Shown in pieces: positions 1 through 12,230 of a stretch of 64,000 bases of DNA. Within the stretch, counting starts at the first letter, position 1; each line of letters opens with the position of its first letter. The notes beneath the pieces were generated by a model, which was not told the DNA's origin, made no database searches, and saw nothing but the letters and a program-made list of their open reading frames with translations. The stretch comes from Halichondria panicea (Eukaryota > Porifera > Demospongiae > Suberitida > Halichondriidae). The stretch lies in contig NC_087377.1 in assembly GCF_963675165.1 (NCBI RefSeq), forward strand, positions 10,402,632 to 10,466,631, read 5' to 3'. A program made the position numbers and the translations under genes.

Positions 1-40
1 ACTAACAGTATAGTCTATTCACACTACAACAGGAACTTAC

Positions 41-3000
41 AGATACGTGGTCGTCTTCTCATGTTGATGCATGCCATCGCAGTAACGAAGATAAACATCA
101 CAAGGACCAGCACAAGTACTCCACCCACAATGCCGATGATTATGAGCATTTCTTTTGTGAGTGGAGAGGTGGAGGGTTGTAGCGCACCTGTTGCGGGAGT
201 GCTTGTGCTCATTGTCGTATCTGCATGTAGTGAATGGTGCAGCTGGTGAAACAATGACACTTGTTCTTATAATAGCATACTACTTTGAATTGATGATTTG
301 TAAAGAAGGGTATTTTAGATTAATGTTAATATTGCTCTACGTGCAGCTGTCATTAATTTTTCCTAGAGTAAATATATACTTTGAAGTACCGTATAGCGCG
401 AAATTTTGAGGGGCTTATAATTTTCGCTAATCCCACACGAAAATTAAGTCCACAAAAATTATTAGCTATAACGTGCAAAGATTAAAGCTGTGGCTTCCGG
501 TAAGCAATCATTCCACGAAATTGTGCAACAAAATGCTTTTAGAGGCCCTTCCGCGAAATAGAAAATTTCACGCTACACGGTAATCGATATTGATCAGTCA
601 CGAATCTGAGCACACCATGATGGACTCCCTACGTTTAAAAGCTATAACTGTTCTCGACAATTCAAACTCGAAAGTAATGGATACTCATAATTGGAATGTT
701 GTTTATTGTTGAGCAAGCAGCTGGCATAGCCAAGTCGTACTTACGTAAACAGTGAAATAAAGAATAATTAATTAACAGTTCAGGTTATCAAAACATGAAT
801 CATCTATTCACTCAACAATTTAATGTTGTGTGAGAACGTTATTTGCTAAGTATACATGCAAGTGAGCTCAAAACAAGATCAAAAAACCCCCGAAGGATCA
901 GAGGATCAGAGTTTTCTTAGTATAAATTCCGGAATCAGCCTACACATTTCAAAGTTGATACAAGTTGTTTGTGGTCGTTTAATGGAAATTTCAATCAGCG
1001 ACACGTTGCGTGGGACGTACGTAGCTACGTATGCACAAGACAGCTGACTTGTCACTTCAGAATTAATTACAGCTGAACTAGAGCACTAAAGTGGAAACCC
1101 TCGGCTGGTGACATGATTATAAAGAAACCAGAAGAGTGATGTAATGCAGTGCATGTAGTGATCATGTATGACTTAATTGTCAAAACTCAAAACTAAACCA
1201 GACTATGGAGGCATACTAAAACATTTGAGAACAGGTAGTAGTACTACAGATAATATGCACTGTGGATTAGGATCACAGCAAAGAAGCCTGGAGTCTCAGA
1301 GAAGTATGGGTCCAGGTCCTGCATGGAGTAGGATCCCAGAGTCAGCCGAGGGGTCCGACACTGTAATTTTTAGCATACAAGATTTCAAAATCTCGAGATT
1401 TCAGAGATTTCACAAAGAGTTCACGCAGTGTCGGACCCCTTGAGAGTCAGTTAACATAAATTGGCTAAGCAGCAGGAGTTATAATTCTAGCTTTCTACTT
1501 TAGTGACCCTGTTCCATTGTTCCTGGTATCAAATATACAGCTTTCTACTTTAGTGACCCTGTTCCATTGTTCCTGGTATATACAGCTTTCTACTTTAGTG
1601 ACCCTGTTCCATTGTTCTGATATATACAGCTTTCTACTTTAGTGACCCTGTTCCATTGTTCCTGGTATATACAGCTTTCTACTTTAGTGACTCTGTTCCA
1701 TTGTTCCTGGTACAGGATCACTTCAGTTATAAATATCGCATGTGCCAAGTTCTTTTCAAGCTACATTTTGCTCACTTTTATTAAGCTTTAACACCGAGAA
1801 CTGCCACTATTAAAAGTACTAACTTGTTGTGTGGAGGCTACCCATGCTGTAAAAACGCAGTGCTAGAGCATCCAGGTAAGCAGACCCAAGTCACAAGCTT
1901 CTTAGCTTTTGCTCGTTTTTATTTGACAACGAAAGTTTAACATGAAATTCTGACACTATTAAAACTAATAACTTGTTGTATGAAGACTATCCATGGTGTA
2001 AACGCAGTGCTGTGGCATCCAGGTGAGTATAGATTCACCTGTCACAACCGACTACTATACCCGTGGCTGCCCACGCAGCACCTCGGGTAATAATATTATC
2101 ACTTACGTAACGTAGTAGTGATTTCCATATCTGAGATATCAGTTCCAGCAATTGTTTGGAAAAAAGCAGTTGCTGTGTATGTTGCTCCACTCGACAAATC
2201 GTCTTCAAAGCGAATCGTAACAGATTGCTGTTCCCAGTACTTCACCGTTTGTAGTTCCGTCTTGGAAACAAGCATTCCATTGTCATCCATTCTTTTCAGT
2301 TCCACGGTATATCCGACCTCTTGAAACCAGCAAACTCTCGGTAGCTGTAAACGAACAATAAGACAGCTGTAGTCATATTGTGTGCAAATAGCCAATTACC
2401 GGTACTGTTATAGTTGGATGTAAATAGCCACAAGGATTGTGAATGAACAATGTGCATGGGATCCGGGGATATAACCACATCTGATAATCGCTGTGGTGAT
2501 GCATCATGATGTAGCATGTTTGCAAGCTCGAAAGAAGCCACTGGAAGTCTGCTCAGACAATGCTAACAGGTGGTTCTCGGAGCTCGAGTTCTAAGTTCTA
2601 ATAGCTCCGGTTCACATCAATCAACTTAGACATGCGAGAACATCTGGCAGCAAGATATTGGAGCTACTATGCGTTTATAGTCCAGAACAATATTGATTGT
2701 ATTGTATACGTGACTAGAAAAACGGGTGACTCCGCTTTTCTATCGTAAAACGATTTGAGACTACGGACTGTAGTAGACATTGTTTTTACACAATGATAAT
2801 TCGTACCTGGATGTCTAGTGATATGATCGGCAGCAGATCGCCAGAAAATGTGATATGTTCGCTGATTGAAGCCACACTCTCGTCAAGAGCTGCAAATGGG
2901 GAAAATGACAGTGTTAAATAATAGGTGCAACAGAGTTGGAGAAATTATATACACTACATTTATCATTAGAACTGGTAAGTCTCCCTGTACAGTAGTACAT

Positions 3001-5353
3001 GCATAAGCTCCTACATCTTTGTAAAAGTAATTTTAAGCTTTACACGGAAGTTGACATCACCTCGCGGTTAGTATCGATTGTGAAGCACACAATGCTCCCA
3101 TGAGGGCACTCTATAATTCCAACCCACGGCCTTATCTCACAGTGTATATAAGGAAGTCAGTTACTATAAAGCATGCGCGCTACCAATACCTCGACACAAT
3201 GGGTGCTAGAGGCCTCAGAGCAGGTGTTGTTTACCTCAATCACGGCTTTGTAGATTACTCTTATTTTTTGGCTTATCAATACTAATTACGAGCCAGGATT
3301 TTTGTATCCATTGTGTAACTCGTGAGAGACAGGAACTCAAATACTATATACTGTTGTGGCCCTTGATGGCTATCTTTTGACCTTTTGAGCTAGCTGTTGT
3401 TGACGGCTTGAATGAAAGCATTGGATTACAGAGGGGCTTTAGTTATTCTGTTTGTATAATGTACATGCTTAACTTTTAATTTTAATCAACACTTTCATTT
3501 CAGTAGAAAGTGGACAGCTGTTTATTTGGTCAGAATGGAAGTCATTTATTTACTACACAGTGTGACTAAACGAGTGCTTCAATGTGCACAAAGAGCCTTG
3601 GGGGGCTTTGTTGTGTTTTCTAGCAACCACTTGTGTAAAATAACAACCACTTGCTTGTACAAACTGTGGCCTATAAATAGATAAGATATGGCTGTACTTG
3701 TACAAAATGTGGTTAAATTGTAAGTGGACTTGAAGTGCTCTGTAGTAAGAATTGACCATCAAACAAAACCTGCATGTGACTCACCAATTGGGAACCCTCC
3801 AGTTGTAGTTCCAGCTGGACTGTCGGCTAGTCCGTTGTTAGCTTTCATAGTGAACTCAATCACTTCACATTCTTCCAAACCGTCTTTCTTCTCTATCTGC
3901 ATACTGCCTTGGGACATTGTAGCGTTGTTGATCCTTAATTCCGACGGGAAGTAGAGGCTATGGTTGGATGTGAGAGTGTAGTGCTCAACAGGGTACTCTG
4001 ACCAAGAGAAGGGTTTGTTCCACTCCAGAGTGAGGAGAGACGTGCTGATAGTGTTGAGGAAAGGTTCTGGTGCAGCTGGACCACCTGTAAAAAGAGAGTG
4101 TGACCTCACTCTTCTATTGATAGTACCATTGTTACCATTGTATTTTTTTTCCACTACAGTAAGTTTCAGTGAGTCAAATGCAAGGTAATTTGGACTAAAT
4201 TACATTACAAAAACACAGGACATGTTCTTCCTGCTGACAGCTCATTGTGTTCAAATCATACTATCAGTGAGCAGGATGGCTTCAGGCAAGCTTTTAAAAT
4301 ACGAACCTCCCCTTAGTGGCTACTAGGCACAATGCTCTAAGTTATCACAAACATCTCCTTTCTCAACCAATCAGCTACCACACACCACATTTGGCTACTA
4401 AGCAAGAACAGCACTTTGGTGGCAGCCCTCAAGCCACTAGGTCTGAGTTGACAATGGGCCTAGATTATCTAGCGCTGATCACCACTTTGTGCTAGTAAAT
4501 TACAGATGTAGCTATCATAGACATTGTTCTCTGCACACAAACCAAATTGGAAGTCACACAATGACCACTATTGGACTACTGTGGGTGGTAGTACACAATC
4601 ATAGCTGATGATTTAATAGCCATTGAACATGTCCCTTGTATGAAATACTTTACACGACAGTTTAGCAGTTCTTACATTACAATTAACTCACCCATTATGA
4701 TCAGCTTGACTAGCTCGCTAACGACTGGTTGATCTCTCGCTGATAAGCATCTGATTTCAGTGGAGTTACGATCAAGAGAAGAGGGAATTTGCATATATAT
4801 ATCATATATGTTGTCATCAAACCCGTCCGGATCAGGTGTAATGAGCTCCATAAAACTCAGCCCGTCTTCGGTTCTATTCTCAGGGTCGTAGGTTCTTCCA
4901 TCCACAAGCCACCTAGCGTTGTGGCCAATCGTTTTGCAGTAGAACTCAGCCATTCCAGAGTTGATAGCAACTCGTTGAGTCTCAGGGGCTACCAGAATAT
5001 CTAAAATATAGTTCAGAAACTCGCATTCAATGATTGGGAATTAATGATTTAGTTCTGGACCATTGACTAGTATACACTATAGCTAACAAACATTATAGTT
5101 ACAGCCATTAGTGCACAGCTCACCTCCAGCTACAGCCATGCAATGGTGGTGAAGAAGCTGAAAGATAACGAAGAGCAGATACGATCCAGTACCTAGCATT
5201 CCCATCCTCTTTTCCTTTGTGTGCCTGCAGAAATAATAATGAATGCTTGTCAAGTAAGAGTCAAACACACTAAGCTGTAAGCTGTGGCCATTATTTTCAT
5301 TAAAAAACAACAAACCTGTAGTTGGTTGTGCCACTCTTGGAGCTAATATTCAT
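41..5353 (-). CDS. Gene A: Ig-FN3-FN3 transmembrane receptor (3' end outside window)
   Basis: Exons read on the minus strand: 5316-5353, 5124-5224, 4692-5000, 3785-4084, 2807-2889, 2107-2344 and 41-220, all with GT-AG borders and consistent phase. The start at 5353 lies about 40 bp below a TATA box; the Met at 5205 is an alternative and gives a more conventional signal peptide (core SYLLFVIFQLL). Exon 4692-5000 is an Ig-like domain (EFYC, RWLVD, EIRC). Exon 3785-4084 is FN3-1 (LEWNKP, EHYTL). The 83-nt and 2107-2344 exons form a second FN3-like region. Exon 41-220 carries a Ser/Thr/Pro stalk, a TM helix (IIIGIVGGVLVLVLVMFIF) and a basic stop-transfer RRRPR. A good donor (GTAAGT) at 35-40 shows that the cytoplasmic tail lies beyond the window. 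Several NxT/NxS sites suggest a glycosylated ectodomain. It is divergently paired with gene B across a palindrome. Ligand unknown. Confidence 0.8.
388..583. mobile_element. MITE with ACCGTATAGCG-type ends
   Basis: Inverted ends ACCGTATAGCGCGAAATTT at the left and AAATTTCACGCTACACGGT at the right bracket about 195 bp. It lies in the last intron of gene A. Related ends occur at 20675-20862, 37800-37910 and 45430-45535. Confidence 0.6.
584..1348. other. Intron of gene A, no gene seen
   Basis: AT-rich intron sequence between exons 41-220 and 2107-2344. The only ORFs are short and without recognisable domains. Confidence 0.5.
1349..1441. repeat. Short inverted-repeat element
   Basis: GGGGTCCGACACTG at the left and its complement CAGTGTCGGACCCC at the right enclose about 65 bp. 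It is a palindromic MITE-like unit in the gene A intron. Confidence 0.55.
1489..1713. repeat. Minisatellite, five ~45-50 bp units
   Basis: Copies of a unit starting AGCTTTCTACTTTAGTGACC begin at 1489, 1539, 1584, 1628 and 1673. Differences are few (one CTCTG for CCCTG, short spacer changes), so the array looks recent. Confidence 0.9.
1801..2048. repeat. Two diverged direct copies of a ~100 bp segment
   Basis: 1801-1898 and 1950-2048 share CACTATTAAAA, AACTTGTTGT and GCAGTGCT..GCATCCAGGT in the same order. A related segment (GGCATCCAGGTGAGCAGACTC followed by GCGCCTCGGGTTA) recurs near 21760-21836. Confidence 0.6.
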
Positions 5354-5390
5354 TCTGCAGTGAAGTGATTTGTGATCAGGTGTTGTACAC

Positions 5391-5397
5391 TTTTATA
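5391..5397 (-). promoter_or_regulatory. TATA box of gene A
   Basis: On the minus strand this reads TATAAAA. It sits 38-44 bp upstream of the ATG at 5353, so transcription would start near 5363 with a very short 5' leader. This region is not shared with gene B, so the two palindrome genes probably have different promoters. Confidence 0.5.
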
Positions 5398-5934
5398 GAC
5401 AATGGTGGCGTGAGCTCTTGCTTGTAGTAAGAGTAGACGGAGGACAATCAAGCTTCCTTTGAAGTTTATGAGTCTAGTACTCTACTTCTGCCTTTTATGT
5501 GGACACATTGTCAGAAGAAACCTTTTGGCTGCAAGGGTGGAGCTCGTGTGCGCATGTAGGACCAGAAAGCCAGAAATCGGAAAAGGCGGAAGTGAAGGTA
5601 AATGAGTGGGCGTAGCAGGGCAATGCATTCCAAGGTTAACCCTTGATTTTGCACTGAGATATGCTCTTGCCTGATCACTCTACTAGTCTATGTAAGTAAG
5701 TAGAAAGCTGGCCAGCCTAGTTTTAAATAGACTCTCCATTGTCTGCAGTATAGACTTGATATAATAGCTAGCTACTTGCACATGTCTGCAGTAGACTCTA
5801 GCTAGCTACATGCACAATGAATTAATTAGGTCTGTACACTGAGCTAGATTTAGTATGATTATCATTTTTAATTCAGCCAGTCACCTAACTCCTACTTATA
5901 CTTCCCAATTTATTGTCCAGAGGTTATTTGGCTC
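5398..5934. other. Upstream region of gene A, start of palindrome homology
   Basis: No gene seen. From about 5545 outward the sequence is again the reverse complement of the right arm (16460-16925), for example the stretch from TCACCTAACTCC to the CCTAGTTTTAAATAG region. The 420 bp between 5125 and 5545, which carries promoter and signal peptide, has no counterpart in the right arm. Confidence 0.6.
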
Positions 5935-7632
5935 TATACTGAAACACGCCGAGCCACTTTTCTGACTTTCTGAGAGCCATGATTATAGAACGTGAACTGG
6001 AATAAGTATGTTCAATCCTGGTCTATAATACAAGCAATTAAGTATATCAGCCAATAAGTTATGTTGATATACTCAAGTTACTTTAATCGACTGGAACTTG
6101 CTGAGAAACTTTTCTGATTTTCCGAGAGCAGTGGTTCGTTAACGGGAACCCAGAAAAATAATATATTCAGTGCTGGTCTAGACATGCATGCAGATATCAG
6201 CCAGTATGTTGATATTATTATACTCAAGTTTACAATTCTGAGGTTATTTTAATCGACTGAAACTTGCTGAGCAACTTTTCTGACTTTCCGAGAGCAGTGG
6301 TTCGTTAACGGGAACCCTGAAAAATAATATATTCAGTGCTGGTCTAGACATCCATGCAGATATCAGCCAGTATGTTGATATATACTCAAGTTTACAATTC
6401 TGAGGTTACTTTAATCGACTGGAACTTGCTGAGCAACTTTTCTGACTTTCCGAGAGCAGTGGTTCGTTAACGGGAACCCAGAAAAATAACATATTCAGTG
6501 CTGGTCTAGACATGCATGCAGATATATCAGCCAGTATGTTGATATATACTCATTGACAAGTTTACAATTCTGAGGTTACTTTAATCGACTGGAACTTGCT
6601 GAGCAACTTTTCTGACTTTCCGAGAGCTGTGGTTCGTTAACGGGAACCCAGAAAAATAACATATTCAGTGCTGGTCTACTAGACATGCATGCAGATATCA
6701 GCCAGTATGTTGATATAATAATTATACTCTTTTGAGGTTACTTTAATCGACTGGAACTTGCTGAGAAACTTTTCTGACTTTCCGAGAGCAGTGGTTCGGT
6801 AACGGGAACCCTGAAAAATAATATATTCAGTGCTAGTCTAGATATGCATGCAGATATATCAGCCAGTAAGTTGATATATATACTCAAGTTTACAATTCTG
6901 AAGTTACTTTAATCGACTGGAACTTGCTGAGGAACTTTTCTGACTTTCCGAGAGCTGTGGCTCGTTAACGGGAACCCTGAAAAATAATATAATGTAGACA
7001 TGTATGCAGGTATCAGCCAGTATGTTGATATACTCTTCTAAGGTTACTTTAATTAATCGACTGGAACTTGCTGAGAAACCTTTCTGACTTTCCGAGAGGA
7101 ACCACAGGGCCAGAAGTGGTAGTTTACAGCTTGTAAACTATGTTTGTACTTGTGAGTGTACATCATAGTTTACAATTTGTTGAATTTTAGTTCATCTACA
7201 ATACTTTCCTTCATAGTTTACAAAGAAAGTTGATAGTGTACAACGTTGTATACTACTGTAAATGAACTGTTTTGGCCCTGTGAACTGTGAACGGGAACCC
7301 TGAAAATAACATATATTCAGTGCTGGTCATGCAGATATCAGCCAGTATAATTATATGTTGATATATACTCAAGTTTACAATTCTGAGGTTAATTTAATCA
7401 ACTGGAACTTGAGAAACTTTTCTGACTTTCCGAGAGCTGTGGTTCGTTAACGGAAACCCAGAAAATATATTTAATGCTGCATGGTCTTATACATGCAGGT
7501 AGCAGCCAATACGTTGATACACTCTTCTGCATGAGGTTACTTTAATCGACTGGGAACTTGCTGAAAAATTTTTTTAACTTTCTGAGAGCTGTGATTCGTA
7601 AACGGAAACCCTGAAAATATATTCAATGCTGG
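5935..7632. repeat. Tandem array, left (~10 units of ~150 bp)
   Basis: Each unit has CGACTGGAACTTGCTGAG, TTTTCTGACTTTCCGAGAGC, GTTAACGGGAACCC, ATATTCAGTGCTGGTCTAGA and ATCAGCCAGTATGTTGATAT in that order. The outermost unit (about 5940-6010) is the most diverged. One unit holds the 7104-7284 insertion. No coding potential is evident. Confidence 0.9.
7104..7284. mobile_element. hAT-like MITE in one array unit
   Basis: Inverted ends CACAGGGCCA and TGGCCCTGTG interrupt a unit of the left array, separating CCGAGAG from GTGAACGGGAACCC. No other unit in either array has it. CAGGGCCA-type ends are typical of hAT elements; no clean TSD is visible. Confidence 0.6.
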
Positions 7633-7640
7633 TCTTAGAC

Positions 7641-9850
7641 TAGCCTCGATCCCAGGCCGAGTTTTCGCTTTTATAAAGGTTAGGCGAACAACTGGGCCTG
7701 GTACTAGTTGTCTGCGCATGCGTCAAATTTTCATTGTATATTTGTGGTCGGCAAAAATATTTAATAAATCAATAATTGAAATTTGTACACAGAAAATGCA
7801 CAGAGTGAGTACACAAAAGATGCACATAGGGAGCTGCTTCACAAAGGCCTGGGGAGTTGCCAGTTGTGCTGCAGCACAATTACAGTGACCCAGGGCAACT
7901 TCAGGATGATTGAATGCCTTCAAATTACGTTTCAAAAAGATTTAGCAGGCTGCTGGACTTCTCTGATTCTAGGCCCCAACTCGTAACTCATTGCTTGAGA
8001 AAACGTAGATTCTCTTGATGTCTCTGAGCTACCCAGCAACGCTCGAATGAGCAGGTCATACTCCAGTCCTGTGTCTGTGAGTATAGGACAATATTAAAAG
8101 AAACCAAAGACGGTTAAACCCTTACCTCAAACTGTCCAGTCTCGTCCGTTAGTATAGCTAAGAGGAGCACTGTTGGGATAGCTGGATATTAGCCATTGCT
8201 CCTGTACAGAGAAGTAGACATTTTAAATACGTGTAGATCTATACATATTAAATTTCTCGGTTATAGTGTCATTGTCGACGAGCTGATGATGGCAGCACCA
8301 AGTTCTCTAGCTCACACTCTTCACTTGATCCACCATATTAATGATGAAACTATAGTCTACCTACATTCTTGCCAAACATGAACAAGACTTGATAGCATAG
8401 CCGGCCATAGGGCCCACACAAAAATATCTGACCTTAACAAGCTTGACAAAGCTTTATACCTCTTCCCTTGTTGTTCAGTCTTCAGAATAAGCTTCAGAGA
8501 AGAGAGAAGCTTCAGCTAAGAGCCATTCTAATCGATTCCAATAATGATAAAACGGGAACTGACTTCTAGTACACGATAGTACACGAATATAAATGTCACG
8601 AAAGTGAACGAGAATATCCATTCGTCAGAATCTGACAAACGACTGACACATGCGCAGACAACTAGTACCAGGCCTAGCCTCGATCCCAGGCCGAGTTTTC
8701 GCTTTTATAACGGTTAGGCGAACAACTGGGCCTGGTACTAGTTGTCTGCGCATGTGTCAAATTTTCATTGTATATTTGTGGTCGGCAAAAATATTTAATA
8801 AATCAATAATAGAAATTTGTACACAGAAAATGCACAGAGTGAGTACACAAAAGATGCACATAGGGAGCTGCTTCACACAAAGGCCTGGGGAGTTGCCAGT
8901 TGTGCTGCAGCACAATTACAGTGACCCAGGGCAACTTCAGGATGATTGAATGCCTTCAAATTACATTTCAAAAAGATTTAGCAGGCTGCTGGACTTCTGT
9001 GATTCTAGGCCCCAACTCGTAACTCAGTTAAATTTTGCTTGAGAAAACGTAGATTCTCTTGATGTCTCTGAGCTACCCAGCAACGCTCGAATGAGCAGGT
9101 CATACTCTAGTCCTGTGAGTATAGGACAATATTAAAAGAAACCAAAGACGGTTAAACCCTTACCTAAAACTGTCCAGTCTCGTCCGTTAGTATAGCCAAG
9201 AGGAGCACTGTTGGGATAGCTGGATATTAGCCATTGCTCCTAGATCCTGTACAGAGAAGTAGACATTTTAAATAATTATGTGTAGATCTATACATATTAA
9301 ATTTCTCGGTTATAGTGTCATTGTCGACGAGCTGATGATGGCAGCACCAAGTTCTCTAGCTCACACTCTTCACTTGATCCACCATATTAATGATGAAACT
9401 ATATATAGTCTACCTACGTACCGGTAGATCTTGCCAAACATGAACAACACTTGATAGCATAGCCATAGGGCCCACACAAAAATATCTGACCTTAACAAGC
9501 TTGATAAAGCTTTATACCTCTTCCCTTGTTGTTCAGTCTTCAGAATAAGCTTCAGAGAAGAGAGAAGCTTCAACTAAGAGCCATTCCAATCGATTCCAAT
9601 AATGATAAAACGGGAACTGACTTCTAGTACACGATAGTACACCAATATAAATGTCACGAAAGTGAACGAGAATATCCATTCGTCAGAATCTGACGAACGA
9701 CTGACGCATGCGCAGACAACTAGTACCAGGCCCAGTTGTTCGCCTAACCGTTATAAAAGCGAAAACTCGGCCTGGGATCGAGGCTAGTACCAGGCCCAGT
9801 TGTTCGCCTAACCGTTATAAAAGCGAAAACTCGGCCTGGGATCGAGGCTA
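7641..9850. mobile_element. Dimeric TAGCCTCGA-end element with 9-bp TSD
   Basis: Starts TAGCCTCGATCCCAGGCC and ends with the complement. It is flanked by the perfect direct repeat GTCTTAGAC (7632-7640, 9851-9859). The right arm has the uninterrupted site once (about 13958-13966). Inside are two near-identical ~1.05-1.1 kb copies (7641-8674 and 8675-9786) plus an extra partial right end (9787-9850). No transposase ORF was found. On the minus strand, stretches near 8040-8220 and 9090-9260 look exon-like (splice-like borders around short open frames) but match nothing I recognise. A 9-bp TSD and long inverted ends suggest a Mutator-like origin; that is inference. Confidence 0.85.
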
Positions 9851-9859
9851 GTCTTAGAC

Positions 9860-10820
9860 AAGCAGGTATCAGCCAATAATTATGTTGATATACCTAAGTT
9901 TACAATTATGAGGCTCATTTAATTGACTGCATGGAACTTCCTGAGCAACTTTTCAGACTTTCCATGAGTTCAACGGTAATTCATATAAAAAGTATTTCTC
10001 GGACAAGTAATGCAGGCAGTTAGTCCATGGATCCATACCTTCAGGTATTGTCAACTAGAACGACTTATTACGTTCCATGGGCAGTAATTCATGACTCTCA
10101 AATATTGATTACAATTTCACTATATGCAAGATTATTATTCAAGGCTCAGTGCCAAGATATAAGCCTTTTGAGTAAGTTCGTGACAGATCGAAGGTCCAAT
10201 CATAATTATAGAGAAACTATATTGAGTTCTGACTAGAGATTGAATCAAAGTGTACAGACTATACGTAGACTCTATACTATATAATTTTATTTCGCTGCAT
10301 GGGCTAGCTGATGTCTTGCATGGTGTGTACCTGGTTTGTTGCATGACTATCTATATATAGTCTGTTGTCAGCAGTATAATTACTATAGGTTTTGCTTAAT
10401 AGATGTATAGTATAATGTGTATTGTCTTGATCTTTACATTAATTTGATAGGTGCCGACTAGATTCTATACCAGGATCCAACACAGTATACACAAACAATC
10501 TTCATTATAGTCAAGTCCTGGCAGTGTATATACGTATAGTCTACACCAGTCCTATATACAATAAATTTATAGGTATATAGACGAGCAGTGACGATGAAGT
10601 ATAGGCAGTGATGATGCTGCGATTGAAAGACAGTTATGAGAGAGAGTGAAGAAAACTCACTGGATAAAAAATATACAGGCGTATATATACATATATATAT
10701 AGTTACAACATAAACTATATTGCAAGTAGATGATAATCGCTATATAGTTAAGCTTGTAGATTGTACACCATCGTCTCTAGATGTATATGTCCTATAGCTG
10801 TAATGCAAGGCCTATATATA
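9860..10820. other. Unique part of left palindrome arm, no gene seen
   Basis: Mirrored at 13013-13957. Short ORFs on both strands are interrupted differently in the two arms and show no domain. No conserved coding frame is visible. Confidence 0.5.
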
Positions 10821-11374
10821 TCCGACTAGAAAAACATTTGCAATGTGAAAAATTGCTAGGATTGGCCAGGGGAACCACAAAAAAGCGTGGGAACAAGAAA
10901 TCAGACGAGAGCATAACTCCAATCCGTTACAACGTCAATCACATGTATACTGGTAGTTTTCCCATGTTTTCCCAGCCAATATGCCACGCAATTTTTACTG
11001 GTGGAGTGATGACCAATCCCTATATATATTTATTATACATCCATTTTAGAATGTGGGGCACATAATCATGATGATTTGTGATAAATTGATGTTCCTAATA
11101 CATGCAGTGTTGAGCACAGGTACACACAGTCCATCCATGCGTAGTAACATGCACGGACCGTACTGGTGACTGCATGGAATGATGTGGTGGATGGAAGCTG
11201 ATAGGTGGATCTGGAACACAGTCTATTATTTAATATACTATGTATTGTACATGTTCATGACGTTGTAACGGATTGGAGTTATGCTCTCGTCTGATTTCTT
11301 GTTCCCACGCTTTTTTGTGGTTCCCCTGGCCAATCCTAGCAATTTTTCACATTGCAAATGTTTTTCTAGTCGGA
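10821..11374. mobile_element. Fold-back element with perfect 117-bp inverted repeat
   Basis: 10821-10937 and 11258-11374 are exact reverse complements by eye (outer end TCCGACTAGAAAAACATTTG) around a ~320 bp loop. It sits at the inner end of the left arm. The arms are open in one frame (LARGTTKKRGNKKSDES), but no protein family is recognised. Confidence 0.9.
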
Positions 11375-12230
11375 TTCCCTTTCTTTTTCAGTACAGTTTA
11401 CGTATCATGACATGCATAAGTGGAACGTCAAGAGGCAGTACAAGAAGAGAAGACAGGACTAATCAGATATCTTCTAGAATATCTCTGGACTAATAATTAT
11501 AGTATAATGAGTAATAATTTATTGCTTGATAATTATGTTGAATTTGCGAATCAGTATTAAATGACAGCCATTTTAAGAGCATGATATCTAGCCAGTGCAT
11601 ATAGCATACCTGTCAGAGAAAGGGAGCTAGAGCTGAACAGTGTGAAGAAAAGGAACACCTCAGGCTCTGGAAAAGCACTGCTGCACTGATTTTAGGCGCA
11701 CGGTTTATTAGCCACGCCTATCTATTATTATTGGCCACAACGCAATTGCTGAGTCATTAAAGATGGCGGAATTGTCTAGGTAAGAGAAATAGAGACTGAG
11801 AGGTCATCTGCCTTGTGGAAGCAATCGCAAATCTGAAGAAGCGCTTTGTAATCCAGGTTGTAGTCGTTTGGAAACCCTGTGCAGAATGTCCTGGAGATGG
11901 CTGTACTTGGAGTAAATGCTGGGCAAGAAACTTACTTACTTACTTACTTACTCACTTACTTACTTAGTCAGTCAGACAAAGAGCGGTGAAACGTCGAAAT
12001 AGTGCAATTTTTAAAATGAAAATATTCATTCATTAAAATGTTTATGGATTATGAAATGAGAGATACAAAGAGAGAAAAGGCTAAATAAACTATCTGTTCA
12101 GCCAGTTTCTTGATGTGGCCTTTCCCTGCAGAGATAGAACAGTTTGAACATGAGTCAAAATAATTGAAATATTGCTAAACACAGGCAAACCCACTGCCAA
12201 TCCTATGTAAAACCTACTGGTTTTACTAAT
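11375..12230. other. Palindrome spacer, no gene seen
   Basis: Contains a TTAC microsatellite at about 11932-11966 and otherwise AT-rich sequence without supported genes. It has no partner in either arm. Confidence 0.5.

Larger units (their letters stand above)
3785..10820. repeat. Left arm of ~12-14 kb imperfect palindrome
   Basis: Read in reverse complement, this arm matches 13013-18317. The match runs through exons 2 and 3 of gene A, introns 1-2, the ~150 bp tandem array and about 950 bp of unique DNA ending at GGCCTATATATA. Interruptions are the gene A promoter/signal peptide region (5125-5545), an element at 7104-7284 and a dimeric element at 7641-9850. Matching unique stretches differ mainly by isolated substitutions and short indels. 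Confidence 0.85.

Noticed and set aside
11932-11966. Possible telomere-like or array feature
   Set aside because: It is a plain TTAC tetranucleotide microsatellite.
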